A stretch of 64,000 nucleotides of DNA from Moringa oleifera (lineage: Eukaryota; Streptophyta; Magnoliopsida; Brassicales; Moringaceae). Numbering within the stretch: the stretch's first letter is position 1; each line of letters begins with the position of its first letter. A program made the translations under genes and the position numbers. The stretch lies in NCBI GenBank assembly GCA_021397835.1, contig JAJFZO010000641.1, positions 784,501 to 848,500 of the forward strand. Reading direction: 5' to 3'. The notes under the pieces were generated by a model. That model ran no database searches and was not told the origin of the DNA. It worked only from the letters and a program-made list of their open reading frames with translations. Of this stretch, positions 27,401-39,569 are shown piece after piece.

Positions 27401-29179
27401 GTCGATAAACGCTAATGTTAACATCGGGGGACCCTAGCGATGATTGCATGATAGTTGTTGATGTTTGAAGATCCCAACGATTGATGTTAGGGGTAGTCAT
27501 CGATGCTGGCAGCGGCAAGCGCTAGCACTGGGGCAGCTAAGCAATGACCCAGCGATAGTTGCTGGTGTTGGTAGAGATCTGCCTTGGGTTGCCTCAACAA
27601 CGGCCTAACGGTTGTCGCTGTCACAGGTAGACTTGAGGGAAAGCACTGTAGGTGCTTAATGACAACCTTGTAGTAGTGGTCAACATTGGAAGAGCCCAAT
27701 GATTGTTATAAAGAAGTCGCTGGTGCTAGTAGAGCCTCGTGCCAACTTTGCGAGGACCCAACAATTACCTTATTACTACTACTAGGTAGTTACTGGTGTT
27801 GGCAGACACTGGTGCTGACACTAGGGGAACCTAGGGACAGTCGTGTCATTTCTACGGAGGAGTTGTAGGCATGTGTAAACGCTACTACTACCACCAGGGA
27901 AGCCCAACGATCACCCCATGATCGTCGCTGGTGTTGGAAGAGCCCAACGACTACAACTAAGCAGTCAGTGGTGTAGATAGACATGACGGCAACCACTAAA
28001 AGAGGCCAACAACTATCCTGCTTTTGTTATGGGGTAGTTATACATGTTGGTAAAAAACGATGTTGGGAAACACTAGTGCCGACAGTAGGGGAGCCCAGCG
28101 ATAATCCTTTGATAGTCACCATATGAGAGCCTCAAAACTTTTGTCAGGCAATCATAGACGCTAATAGATTACGGCATCAACACTATAGTAACTCCGCAAT
28201 GACCTAGCGACAATCGTGGTCCTTGGCAGACATCAGTGTTGGGTTTCCCTAGCGTTAACCTAATGGCAGTTGCTGGCATAGGTAGACATGAACGCAACCA
28301 TAAAAGGAGTTGAACGATAATGTAGCAGTAGTAGTGGGTAGTGGGATAGCCCAAAAACTTATACAGGCACGTCCTTAGCGCTTATAGACACTCACGCCAA
28401 CTTTGAAGGAACCTAGCAACTGTCGAGTCAATTTCACGAGGCAGTTATTTATGTTGGCAAATGATGGCACCAGCATAGGAGGAACCCAAGGACTGCGCAA
28501 CCAGTATTATGGTGTAGTTATTAGCATGGATAAACGCTAGTGCTAGGACTGGGGCAACCTTGTGATGACCCAATGATAGTCGCTCACATTAATAGAGCCC
28601 AATGACTGCTATTGGGCAGTCGTTGATGCTGGCAGATGCTATTGCTTGCACAAATGAAACTAGACAAAGACCCAACGATAGTCACTAAAGCTACCAAACA
28701 TCTACGTTGGATTGTTCCAATGATTGCCTAACGATAGTCGTTGTTGGCTTTACGAGAGCCTAATGACGGTTGTTGGAAAGTCGTTGGGGCACACAGATGC
28801 TCACTCTTGTTTTTAGGGAACCTAACGATTGCCCAACTACAATTGTGGGGTAGTTATTAGTGTTGGCACATGCCGACGCCAACACTAAGTGAACCAAAAG
28901 ACTTTCGTGCTATTGTTGCAAGCAGTTGTTGGTGTCAATAAATGCCAGTGCTAGCATCAAGAGAGACTAATGATGACCGTTTCACTGTTACCGGTATTGA
29001 AAAAGCCCAACAACTACTACAGGAAAGGTGTTGGTGCTAGCACATGCTCCCTCCAGCTTTGCGAGAACCAACGACTTCTTAACTACTAAAGCAGGGCATT
29101 TGTTGGTGTTAGCATACATCAATGTCAGCATGAGGCGACCCAACAAGCTTCTTAACTATTTTTGCATGCAGTTGCTCAT
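27401..29179 (+). repeat. Unit 18, full length (1,779 bp), twin of unit 34
   Basis: The unit is intact. It shares atcccttt-type and cgaggcagttattt variants near 28.1-28.45 kb with unit 34 at 55.0-55.35 kb. Unit 34 lacks 62 bp that this copy keeps near 27,990. Confidence 0.86.
28600..28625. repeat. Inverted repeat (10-bp arms, 6-bp loop) inside a module
   Basis: The left arm caatgactgc and right arm gcagtcgttg enclose tattgg. One position is a T facing G, otherwise pairing is perfect. The same dyad is built into the sub-unit 6 module of many units, for example near 29.69, 40.76 and 59.66 kb. Confidence 0.8.
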
Positions 29180-29947
29180 GTCAATAGACTCCAGTTCCAG
29201 CACTAAAGGACCCTAGCAATGAATTCATGACAGTCTTTGGTGTTCGAAGAGCCCAACGACTAATGTTGGGGTAGTTGTCGGCACTGGTAAAGGCTAGCGC
29301 CACCACTAGGGGAATTAAGCAATGACCTATTGACAGTCGCAGGCCTTAGCACACATCAACACGAGGTTTTTCTTTGTGTAACTTGGGAATCCAATGATGA
29401 TGAAGCAGTAGTAGTGGGCGTTGGGAGAGCCCCAAAACTTATGCCGGGACGTTGTTGGTACTGGTACACACTTGCACCAGCTTTGAAGGAACCCAGCGAC
29501 TGCCGAGTCAATGTTACAGGGAAGTTATTAGTGTTGAGTGATGATGGCACCAGCATAAGAGGAACCCAAGGATTGCCTAACCATTATTATGAGGTAGTTC
29601 TTAGCATCGATAGACACTAGTGCTAGCACTGGGGCAACCTCGCGATGACCTAATGATAGTCGCTCATGTTGCTAGAGCCCATTGACTACTGTTGGGCAGT
29701 CATTGATGCTGGTAGATGTTGGTGCTAGCACAAACGAAACTCAATGAAGACCCAATGATAGTCACTAAGGTTGTCAAACATCTACGCTGGGAAAGGTGTT
29801 GGTCCTGGTAGATGTTCGCTCCATCTTTGAGGGAACCAACGACTAATCATCTACTATTGGAGGGAAGTTATCAGTGTTGGGAGACACTGATGTCAGCACA
29901 TGGCAAACCAAAAGACTTCTTAACTATTTCTACAAGCAGGTGCTCAT
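29180..29947 (+). repeat. Unit 19, triple-joint short unit (768 bp), twin of unit 35
   Basis: There are three rearrangement joints. Near 29,318 sub-unit 1 runs into sub-unit 4 at the shared gcaatgaccta motif. Near 29,370-29,392 a module is replaced by tttttctttgtgtaacttgg. Near 29,788 sub-unit 6 (catctacgctgg) runs into sub-unit 8 (gaaaggtgttgg). Unit 35 has all three. Confidence 0.88.
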
Positions 29948-31676
29948 GTCGATGAACGCAAGTAACAATACTAGAAGACCCTAACTATGACTGCATGATA
30001 GTTGTTATTGTTGGGAGAGCCCACCGATTGATGTTTGGGTAGTCGTCGGCACTAGTAAAGGCTAGTGCCGGCACAAGGGGACCTATGGAATGACCCAGCT
30101 ATGGCTGGTGGTGTTGGTAGATATCTGCGTTGGCTTCTCTCAATGATGGCCAAACGGTTGTCGCTGCCATAAGAAAACGCGAGGGCAAGCACTAGAAAAG
30201 CATAACGATGCCATAGTAGTAGCGGTTGGCATTTGGGATAGCCTAATGACTGTCATGAAGAAGTTGCTAGTGTTACCCTCATGCCAACTTTGATAGGACC
30301 CATCGACTACCTTGTTACTACTACTTGGTAGTTACAAGTGTTGACAGACATCGGTGCTGACACTAAGGGAACCTAAGGAGAGCCCCGGCATTTTTGTGAG
30401 GCAGTTTCCTGTGTCAGTAAACACTGATACTAGCACAAGGGAAGCCCAACGATTACTACATGATAATCCCTGGTGTTGGGTGAGCCCTACGACAATAGCT
30501 AGGCAGTCACAAACGTAGGTAGATGCGAGGGCAAGCACTAATAGAGTCTAATGACTATTCAGCCTTTGTTGATGGGTAGTTATGGGTACTGGCAAATGAC
30601 AGAATTGAGGAATGCCAGTGCTAGCACCGGGGGAGCCCAGTGACGACTCTTAGATAGTCACCAGATTTAGGAGAGCCCAACAATTATTATCAGGCAATCG
30701 CAAATGCTAATAGATCGAAGATTCAGTATAGAGTAGTTCAGCAATGACCTAACGATAGTCGCGGGCCTTTACAGATATCAAAGTTGGGTTTCCCTACGTT
30801 AGCCTAGTGGACGTTGGTTGCACACGTAGACATAAAGGCAACCATAAAAAAAGTCGAACGACGAAGTAGCACTAGTAGTAGGCACTGGGAGAGCCCAAAA
30901 ACTTATGTAAGGATGTCGCTGATGTTGGCTGACACTTGCACCAACTTTGAAGGAACCTAGCAACTGCCAAGTCATTGTTACGGGGTAGTTATTAGTGTTG
31001 GGAGATGATGACACCAACATAAGAGGAACCCAAGGGCTGCGCAACCAGTATTACGGGGTAGTTGTTAGCATCGACAGATGCTAGTGCCAGTAGCAGGGTA
31101 ACCTAACAATGACCAAAAAATAGTCGCTCGCATTAGTAGAGCCCATTAACTGCTATTGGGCAGTCATTGATGCTAGTAGATCCTAGTGCTTGCATAAACA
31201 AAACTCGACGAAGACCCAATGATAGTCACTAAAACTGCCAAACATCTATTATGGGTTGCCCCAATGATTGCCCAACGGTAGTCGTTGTTGGCATTACGAG
31301 AGCCTAATGACGATTTTTGGGAAGTCGTTGGGGTAGGCAGATGCTCACGCTTATTTTTAAAGAACCAAACGATTGCCCAACTACTGTTGTGGGGCAGTTA
31401 TTGGTGTTGGCACACGGTGACAGTTGGTCATATCGATAGATGTGATTGCTAGAATCAAAGGAGACTAACAATGACTGCATGACTATTATCGGTAATGGGA
31501 AAGCTTAACAACTACTGCGAAAAAGGTATTGGTGCTGACAGATGCTCGCTTTAGCTTTAAGGGAATCAATGGCTACTGAGCTACTGGTGTAGGGCAATTA
31601 TTGGTGTTAGTAGACATCGATGTTAGCATAAGCGAACCAACAGACTTCTCAGCTATTTTTGCAGGCAGTTGCTCAT
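29948..31676 (+). repeat. Unit 20 (1,729 bp), twin of unit 36
   Basis: It carries the shortened gtgttaccctc marker at 30,270 and ggctggtggtgttgg near 30,104, both in unit 36. About 50 bp are missing near 31,430 (cacacggtgacagttgg). Confidence 0.86.
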
Positions 31677-34577
31677 GTTGATTGACGCTAGTGCCAGCAT
31701 CGAGGGACCCTAGTGATGACTATATGATAGTTACTGGTATTGAAAGACCCCAACGACTGATGTTAGGGTAGTCATCAGCATTGGCAGACGCCAGTGCTGG
31801 CACTAGGGGAGCAAAGCAGTGACCCGACAATAGCTGCTAGTGTTGGTAGAGATCTGGGCTCAGTTGCCTCAACGATGGCCTAACGATTGTCACTGGCATA
31901 GGCAGACACACGGGCAAGCACTAGAGGAGCTTAATGATACCTTAGTAGTAGTGGTCGACATTGGGAGAGCCCAATGACTGTCATGAAGAAGTCTTTAGTG
32001 CTAGTAAACCCTCGTAACAACTATGAGGGGCATAACAGCTACCTCGCTAGTACTATTCGGTAGTCACGGGCGTTGGTAAACATCAGTGTTGACACTAGAG
32101 GAACCAAGGTATAGTCATCTCATTTTTGTGGAGTAGTTGCTGGTGTCTATAAATGCTAGTATTAGCACCACGGAAGCCTAACGATCACCCCATGACCGTC
32201 GCTAGTATTGGGAGAGCCCAAGGACTATAGTTCGGCAGTCATGGGGGCTGGTAGATGCAAGGGCAAGTACTAAAAAAGCCTAACAACTGTCTTACTTTTG
32301 TTGCAGGAAAGTTATAAGTGTTAGCTGAATACGACATTGAGAAACACTAGTGGCGGCATTAAAAGAGCCCAACGACGATCCTTTGATAGTCATTGGATTT
32401 ATGAGAGCCTAATAACTTTTGTCAGGCAATCATAAATGCTAGTAGACCGCAATGTCAGTACTAGAGCAACTCAATAATGACCTAGCGACAGTCGCGGGCC
32501 ATAGCAGACATTAGCGTTGGGTTTTCCTCGCGTTAGCCTAATGGGACTTGCTGGCATAGGTAGACTTGATGGCAACCACAAAGGAGCCGAATGATGAAGT
32601 AGCAGCACTAGTGGGCACTGGCAAAGCCTAAAAACTTATGCACGGACACCACTGGTGCTAGCAGACACTCATGCCAGCTTTGAGTTAACCCAGCGACTGC
32701 CGAGTCATTGTTATGGGGTAGTTATTAGTGTTGGTAGATGATGACACCAGCATAAGAGGAACCCAAGGACTGCGCAACTAGTATTACGGGGTAATTATTA
32801 GCATCGATAGACATTAGTGCTAGTATCGGGGCAACTTAGCGAGGACGCAATGATAGTCGCTTGCGTTGGTAGAGCCTAATGATTGCTGTTGGGCATTCAT
32901 TGATACTGGTAAATGCCAATGCTTGTAAAAACAAAACTTAGTGAAGACTCAACGTTAGTCACAAAAGCTACTAAGCATTTATGCTGGGTTGCCCCACTGA
33001 CTGCCCAATTGCAGTCGTTGTTGGCATTATGAGAGCCTAACGATAGTTGTTGGGAAGTCATTGGGCCATGTACATGATCGCACTTGTTTTTAGGGAACCT
33101 AATGATTGCCCAACTATAATTATGGGGTAGTTATTGGTGTTGGCACACACGAACGCCAGTACGAGGTGAACCAAAAGTCTTCCCTACTATTGCTATGGAC
33201 AGTTGCTAGTGTCGATAAACGCTAGTGCCAGTATCGGGGGAGAGCCTGTCATTTCTGTGAAGCAGTTGTCGGTGTGTTTAAACGCTAGTACTAACACAAA
33301 GGAAGCCCTACCACTATAGTTAGGCAGTCACTGGCGTAAGAAGACACAAGGGCAAGCACTAAAAAAGCCCAATGACTATCCAGCCTTTGTTGAGGGGCAG
33401 TTTTAGGTACTGGCAGATAATGCAATTGGGAATTGCTAGTGCTAGCACTGGGAGAGCCATGCGACGACCCTTGGATAGACACTTGATTTAAGAGAGCCCA
33501 ACAACTGTTATTGGCCAATTGCAGATGCTGGTAGATCGCACAGTTAGTGCTAGAGCAACTTAGCAATGACTTAGAGAAAGTCGCGGGCCTTAGCATACAT
33601 TAATGTTGGGCTTTCCTATCGTTAGCCTAGTGGGAGTTGCTCGCACAGGTATATATAAAGGCAACCATAAAGGGAGTCAAATGACGAAGGAGCAATAGTA
33701 GTGGGCTCTAGGAGAGCCCAAATACATATGCACAGACATCGATGGTCCTAGCAGACACTCGCGCCAACTTTAAAGGAACCCAGCGACTGCCGATTCATTG
33801 TCACGGGGTAGTTATTGGTATTGGCTCATGATGACCAGCATAAGAGGAACCCAAGGACTATGTAACCAGTATTGTGGGGTAGTTGTTAGCATAAAAAGAT
33901 GCTAGTGCTAGTACCGAGGCAACTTAACGATGACCCAATGACAGTCGCTCGCGTTAATAGAGCCCAATGACAGTCGCTCGCGTTAGTAGAGCCCAATGAC
34001 TACCGTTAGGTAGTCGTTCATACCGGTAGATGCTAGTTCTTGCTCAAACAAAACTCAGGGATGACCCAGCGATAATCAATAAAGCTATCAAACATTAACG
34101 CTGGGTTGCCTCAACGATTGCCCAATGGCAGTCATTGTTAGCATTACGAGAGCCTAACGATGGCTGTTGGGAAGTCATTTGGGCATGCTCATGCTCACAC
34201 TTGTTTTCAAGAATCCAATGATCGCCCAACTATAATTACTAGGTAGCTATTAGTGCTGGCACACGCTGATGCCCATACTAGGTGAACCAAAAGACTTCCC
34301 AGCTATTATTGCGGGTAGTTGTTAGTGTCGATACACGTTAGTGCCAGTATCGGGGGAGACTAATGATGATCGCATGACTATTGCTGGTATTGGGAAAGCC
34401 CAACAACTACTTTGAGAAAGGTGTTGGTGTTGGTGCTGGTAATACGCGCTCCAAGTTTGACGGAACCAATGATTGCTCAGTTACTAGTTCGAGGCGTTTG
34501 TTGCTTTTGGTAGACATCAATGTCAGCATGAGGCAAACCAAAAGGCTTTTTCGCTATTTTTGTAGGCAGTTGCTTAC
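31677..34577 (+). repeat. Unit 21, two units fused by deletion (2,901 bp)
   Basis: Near 33,241 sub-unit 7 (gtatcgggggaga) runs into the last module of sub-unit 2 of the next unit (gcctgtcatttctgtg), removing a boundary and about 640 bp. The left part matches unit 13 and the right part unit 14; the offset steps from 11,961 to 11,324. Confidence 0.85.
33934..33991 (+). repeat. 29-bp tandem duplication
   Basis: cccaatgacagtcgctcgcg occurs at 33,934 and 33,963. The two 29-bp copies differ at one base. It lies where a 39-bp module meets a 63-bp module, both of which contain cccaatga, so slippage between them is the likely cause. Confidence 0.85.
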
Positions 34578-36205
34578 ATCAATAGATGCTAGTGCTATCA
34601 CTGGAGGACCTTAGCGATGACTGCATGACAATTGCTATTATTAGAAGAGCCTAATGACTGATGTTAGGATAGTCGTCGGTAGTGGCAAAGGCCAACACAA
34701 CACTAGAGGAGATAAGCAATGACCCAGCGATAATTGTTGGTATTGGTAAAAATCTGCACTAGGTTCCCCAAATGATGGCCTAACAGTTGTCGCTGGCATA
34801 AGTAGACACGAGGGCAAGCACTATAAGAGCTTAGTGAAGCCTTAATAGCAGTGGTTAGCATTGGGAGAGGCCAATGATTGTTGTAAAGAAGTCACTAGTG
34901 CCAGTTGACCTCTTGCCAACTTTGAGGGGACCTAACGGTTGCCCTACTACTACAACTAGGTAGTTATGGGTGTTGGCACACAATGGCGTTAACACTAATG
35001 GAACCTAGGGACAATCTTTTCATTTTTGTGAGGTAGTTGCCAATGTGTGTAAACGCTAGTACTAGGAGAAGGGAAGCCTAACGATCACATTATAATCGTC
35101 CCTGGTGTTGGGAAAGCCTAACGACTATAGTTGGGCACTCACTAGCATAGGTCGACACGAGGGTAAGCACTAAAAAAGCTCAACGACTGTGTAGCTTTTG
35201 TTGCGGGGCAGTTATAGGTTTTGGGAGTGCATGGCATTAGGAAACCTAATGCTAGCACCACGGGAGCCCAGCGATAACCCTTGGATAGTCACTTGATTGA
35301 TGAGAGCCCCTCAACTATTATCGGGCAATCGCAGACCCTAGTAGATCGCAGCGTCAGTACTAGAGCAACTCTACAATGACCTACCGATAATGGCAGGCCT
35401 TAGCAGACATCGGTGTTTGGTTTTGCTAGCATTACCTAGTGGTTGTTGTTGGGCTAGTGTTAGCCTAGTGGTAGTTGCTAGCACAAGTAGATATGAAGGC
35501 AACCACAGAAGGAGTCGAACGACGTAGCAGTTATGGTGGGCACTAAGAGAACTTAAAAACTTATATAGAGAGGCCATTGGTGCTGTGAGACATTTATGCA
35601 AACTTTGAAGCAGCCTAGCAATTGCCGAGTTATTATTACAGGGTAGTTATTAATATTAGCAGATGATGACACTAGCAAAAGAGGAACCTAAGGATTGCCC
35701 AAGCATTATTGCGAGGTAGTTGTTAGCAACGATAGACGCTAGTAGCATCGGTGCTACCTCGCGACGACCCAATAATAATTGCTCGCGTTGGTAGAGCTCA
35801 ATGACTATTGTTGGATAGTCATTGATGCTGGTAAATGCCAGTGCTAGCATAAGCGAAACTCAATGAGGACCTAACGATAGTCATCAAAGCTGCCAAACAT
35901 CTTCGCTTAGTTGCCCCAATGATTGCCTAATGACAGTCGTTGTTGGTGTTAGGAGAGCCTAACAACAACTATTTGGAAGTTTTTGGGGCATGCAAATGGT
36001 TGTTCTTATTTTTAGGAAACCCAATGATTGCCCAATTACTATTATAGGGTAGTTGTTAGCGTTGGCACACGTCGATGCCAGCATTAGCTGAAACTAGCGA
36101 CTACTCAACTACTACTGCTAGGTAGTTGTTGGTATTGGGAAACACCAATGTCAGCACGAGGCTAACCAAGAGACTTCACAGCTATTTCAGTAAGCAGTTG
36201 CTCAT
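34578..36205 (+). repeat. Unit 22, deleted (1,628 bp), twin of unit 15
   Basis: It has the sub-unit 7 to sub-unit 8 joint near 36,092 (gctgaaactagcgac) and the 28-bp duplication at 35,425, both as in unit 15, but keeps the 61 bp that unit 15 has lost. Confidence 0.86.
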
Positions 36206-38086
36206 GTCGATAGATGCAAGTGCTAAAACTAGGGGACACTAAAGATGACTACATGATAGTTGCTATTGTTGGAAGAGCCCAACAATTGATGTTAAGGTAG
36301 TCGTCGGCAATACAGGGGGAGCCATGCAGTGACCTATGGATAGCTACTAGTATCGGTAGATATCTACGCTGGGTTCCTCTAATAATGGCCTAACAGTTGT
36401 CACTGGCGTAAGTAGATGCAAGGTCAAGCACTGGGGGAGATATGCAATGACCTAGTGATAATTACTAGTGTCGGTATAGATATGCTCTAGGTTCCCTTAA
36501 TGATGGCCTAATGGTGGTTACTATCATAGGTAAATGCGAGGGCAAGCAGTAGAGGAGCTTAACAGCACCTTAGTAATAGTGGTTGGCATTGGGATAGCTT
36601 AATGACTATTGTGAAGAAGTCGCTTGTGCTAGTCGACCTTCGTGCCAACTTTGAGGGGACCCAACAGCTGCCTTGCTACTACTGCGGGGTAGTTGTTGGT
36701 GTTGGCAAACACCGACGCCAACACCAGAAGAAAACCTAAGGACTGCTTTTTCATTTCTACGAGGCAGTTGCCGACGTCTATAAACACTAGTACTAGCACG
36801 AGAGAAGTCCACTGATCACCTGTTGACTGTCGCTAGTGTTAGGAGAGCCCAACGGCTATAGATTGGTAGTCATTGACGTAAGTAGATGTGAGGGCAAGCA
36901 CTAAAAGAGCCTAATGATTGTCCAGCTTCTGTTGCGGGGTAGTTGTAGGTATTGGCAGAAGACAACATTGGGAAATGCTAGTGCCGACACCAGGGGAGAC
37001 CAGCAATGACCATTTAATAGTCGTTGGCTTTAGGACAGCCCAACAACTATTGTCGGGCAATCGCATAGGTTAGTAGATCGCAGCGTCAGTACTAAAGCAA
37101 CTCAGCAATGACCTAACGACAGCCGCGAGCCTTCGCAGACATCACCATTCGATTTTTCTAGCGTCAGCCTAGTGGTAGTTGCTAGCACTGGTAGACATGA
37201 AGGCAACCACAGAAAGAGTCAAACGATGATGTAGCAGTAGTAGTGGGCATTGGGAGAGCTAAAAAGCTTATGCATGGACGTCATTGGTGCTAACAGACAC
37301 TAGCACTAGTTTTAAAAGATCTCAGCGACTGTTGAGTTATTATTATTGGGTAGTTATTAGTGCTGACAGATAATGACACCAGCATAAGAGGAACCCGAGG
37401 ACTGCCCATCCATTATTGCGGGGTAGTTGTTAGCATTGATAGACGCTAGTACTAGCACAAGGGCAACCTAACAACGACCCAATGATAGTCGCTCTCATTG
37501 GTAGAGGCCAATAACTGCTGTTGGGCAGTCCTTGATGCTAGTGGATGCTAGTGTTAGCACAAATGAAATTAAGAAAAGACCAAACGATATCACTAAAGCT
37601 ACCAAACATCTACGCTGGGTTGCTCCAGTGATTGCCCAATGGCAGTCATCGTTGGCATTAGAAGAGCCTAATGATGGTGTTGGGAAGTCGTTGAGGCACG
37701 CAGATGCTCGCGCTTGTTTTTAGGGAAACCAATGATTGTCTAACCATTATTGTAGGGTAGTTATGAGTGTTGGCACACGTCAACGCTAGTACAAGGTAAA
37801 CTAAAAGACTTCCCAGCTATTACTATGGGTAGTTATTGGTGTCGATAGATGCTAGTGCCAGCATCAGGGGAGACAAAGGATGACTGCATGATTGTTGATG
37901 GTATTGGGAAAGCCCAAAAACTACTCCGAGAAAGTTATTGGTCCTCACAGATGCTCGCTCCAGGTTTGGGGGAACCAACGGCTACTCAGCTGCTACTATG
38001 GGGCGGTTGTTGGTATTGGCAGACACCAATGTTCGCACGAGGCGAATTGATAGATTTCTCAGTTATTTTTGCACGTAGTTGCTTAT
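36206..38086 (+). repeat. Unit 23, chimera at superunit boundary (1,881 bp)
   Basis: The first 230 bp resemble unit 16. From 36,437 the sequence follows unit 4 from 4,862 onward (tatagatatgctctaggttc is in both). About 25 bp are missing near 36,310. The rest follows unit 4 without its 1.07-kb duplication. Confidence 0.83.
36315..36550 (+). repeat. Duplicated module pair (~118-bp period) at the chimeric joint
   Basis: The third and fourth modules of sub-unit 1 occur twice, beginning at 36,315 and 36,433. The two copies are clearly different from each other and match different units, so this is an out-of-register crossover, not simple slippage. Confidence 0.78.
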
Positions 38087-39569
38087 GTGGATAGATGCCA
38101 GTTGTAGCACCAAGGGACACTAGTGATGAGTGCATGACAGTTGCTGGTCTTGGAAGAGCCTAACGACTGATGTCGGGGTAGTCGTCGGCACTAGTAGAGG
38201 CCAACGCGAGCACTAAGGGAGCTATGCAATGACCCAGCGATAGTTACTAGTATTAGTAGGGATCTGCGCTGGGTTCCCCTAACGATGGCCTAACGGTTGT
38301 CGCTGGCATAGGTAGACGCGAGGGCATGCACTAGAAGAGCTTAAGGATGCCTTAGTAGTAGTGGTTAGCACTAGGAGAGTCTAATGACTGTTATGTAGAA
38401 GTCGCTCGTGCTAGTAAACCCTCTTGCCATCTTTGAAGGGACCCAACGACTGTCTTGCTACGACTGCGGGGTAGTTACTAGTGTTGGCAGACACCGACGT
38501 AGGCACAAAGAGAACCTTGGGACAGCCGTGTCATTTCAGTGAGGTAGTTACCAGCATGTGTAAACGCTAGCATTAGCACTATAGAAGCCCAACAATCACC
38601 CTATCACCGTCGTAAGTGTTCGAAAAGCCCAACGATTATAGTAAGGCAGTCACTCGCGCACGTAACTGCGGTGGCAAGTACTAAAAGAGCCCAACGATTA
38701 TCCAGCTTTTGTTGCGGGGTAGTTATAAGTGTTGGCCAAAGATGACATTGAGAAACACTAATGACGGCATCAGGGGAGCCCAACGACGACCCTTTGATGG
38801 TCAATTCATTTCGGAAAGCCCAACAACTTTTGTCGTGCAATTGTAAACACTAGTATACTGCAGTGTAAGTACTAGAGCAACTCAACAATGACATAGCGAC
38901 AGTTGCAGGCCTTAGCAGACATCAGCATTGGGTTTTTCTAGTGTTGACCTAGTAAGAGTTACTGGCATAGATAGACTTGAAGGCAACCACATAAGGATTT
39001 GAACGGCGACGTAGCCGTAGTAGTGGGCACAAGAGAGCCCAAAAACTTATTCTGGGACATCATTGGTATTGGCAGACACTTACATCAACTTTAAAGGAAC
39101 CCAACGGCTGTCGAGTCTTTGTTACAGGGTGATTATTAATGTTGGGCGATGATGACACGAGTATCAAGGGAACCCAAGGGCTGCCCAACCATTATTATGA
39201 GGTAGTTCTTAGCATCGATAGATGCTAGTACTAGCACCAGGGAAACCTCGCGATGACCCAATGATAATCGCTCATATTGGTAGAGCCCATTAGCTACTGT
39301 TGGGTAGTCATTGATGCTTGTAGATGCCAGTGCTAGCAGAAATAAAACTCAATGAAGACTAATAATGACCGCATGACTGTTGTTGGCAGTGGGAAAGCCC
39401 AACAACTACTGTGCGAAGGGTGTTAGTGCTGGCAGATGCTTGCTTTAGTTGTGAGAAAACCAACGACTCCTCAACTACTAGCGCGGGACAATTATTGGTA
39501 TTAGCAGACACCACTGCAGCACTAGGCGAACCAATAAAATTCTCAGCTATTTTTGTAGGCAGTTGCTCA
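38087..39569 (+). repeat. Unit 24, deleted (1,483 bp), twin of unit 5
   Basis: It has the same sub-unit 6 to sub-unit 8 joint near 39,356 (aactcaatgaagactaataa) and the same length as unit 5, at an offset of 30,519-30,521 bp. Confidence 0.87.

Larger units (their letters stand above)
4862..36436 (+). repeat. Superunit copy 1 (~31.6 kb)
   Basis: This run of units recurs in the same order from 36,437. Paired positions (copy 1/copy 2) are 4,862/36,437; 7,568/38,087; 8,836/39,357; 10,160/40,680; 10,552/41,165; 14,086/44,501; 17,915/46,467; 18,459/47,292; 19,716/49,071; 25,801/51,817; 27,401/54,358; 29,180/56,075; 29,948/56,844. Several are private deletion joints, not just shared repeat sequence. 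The last part, about 31.4-36.4 kb, has no assigned partner in copy 2; its units 21-22 instead match units 13-15 inside copy 1. Confidence 0.8.

Noticed and set aside
29250..29265. gttcgaagagccc, similar to a tRNA B-box
   Set aside because: It is a variant of the gttggaagagccc module start. No A-box or cloverleaf can be formed around it.
33200..33300. Possible insertion of foreign DNA at the odd joint near 33,241
   Set aside because: Both sides are ordinary repeat modules from sub-units 7 and 2. It is a deletion of about 640 bp, not an insertion.
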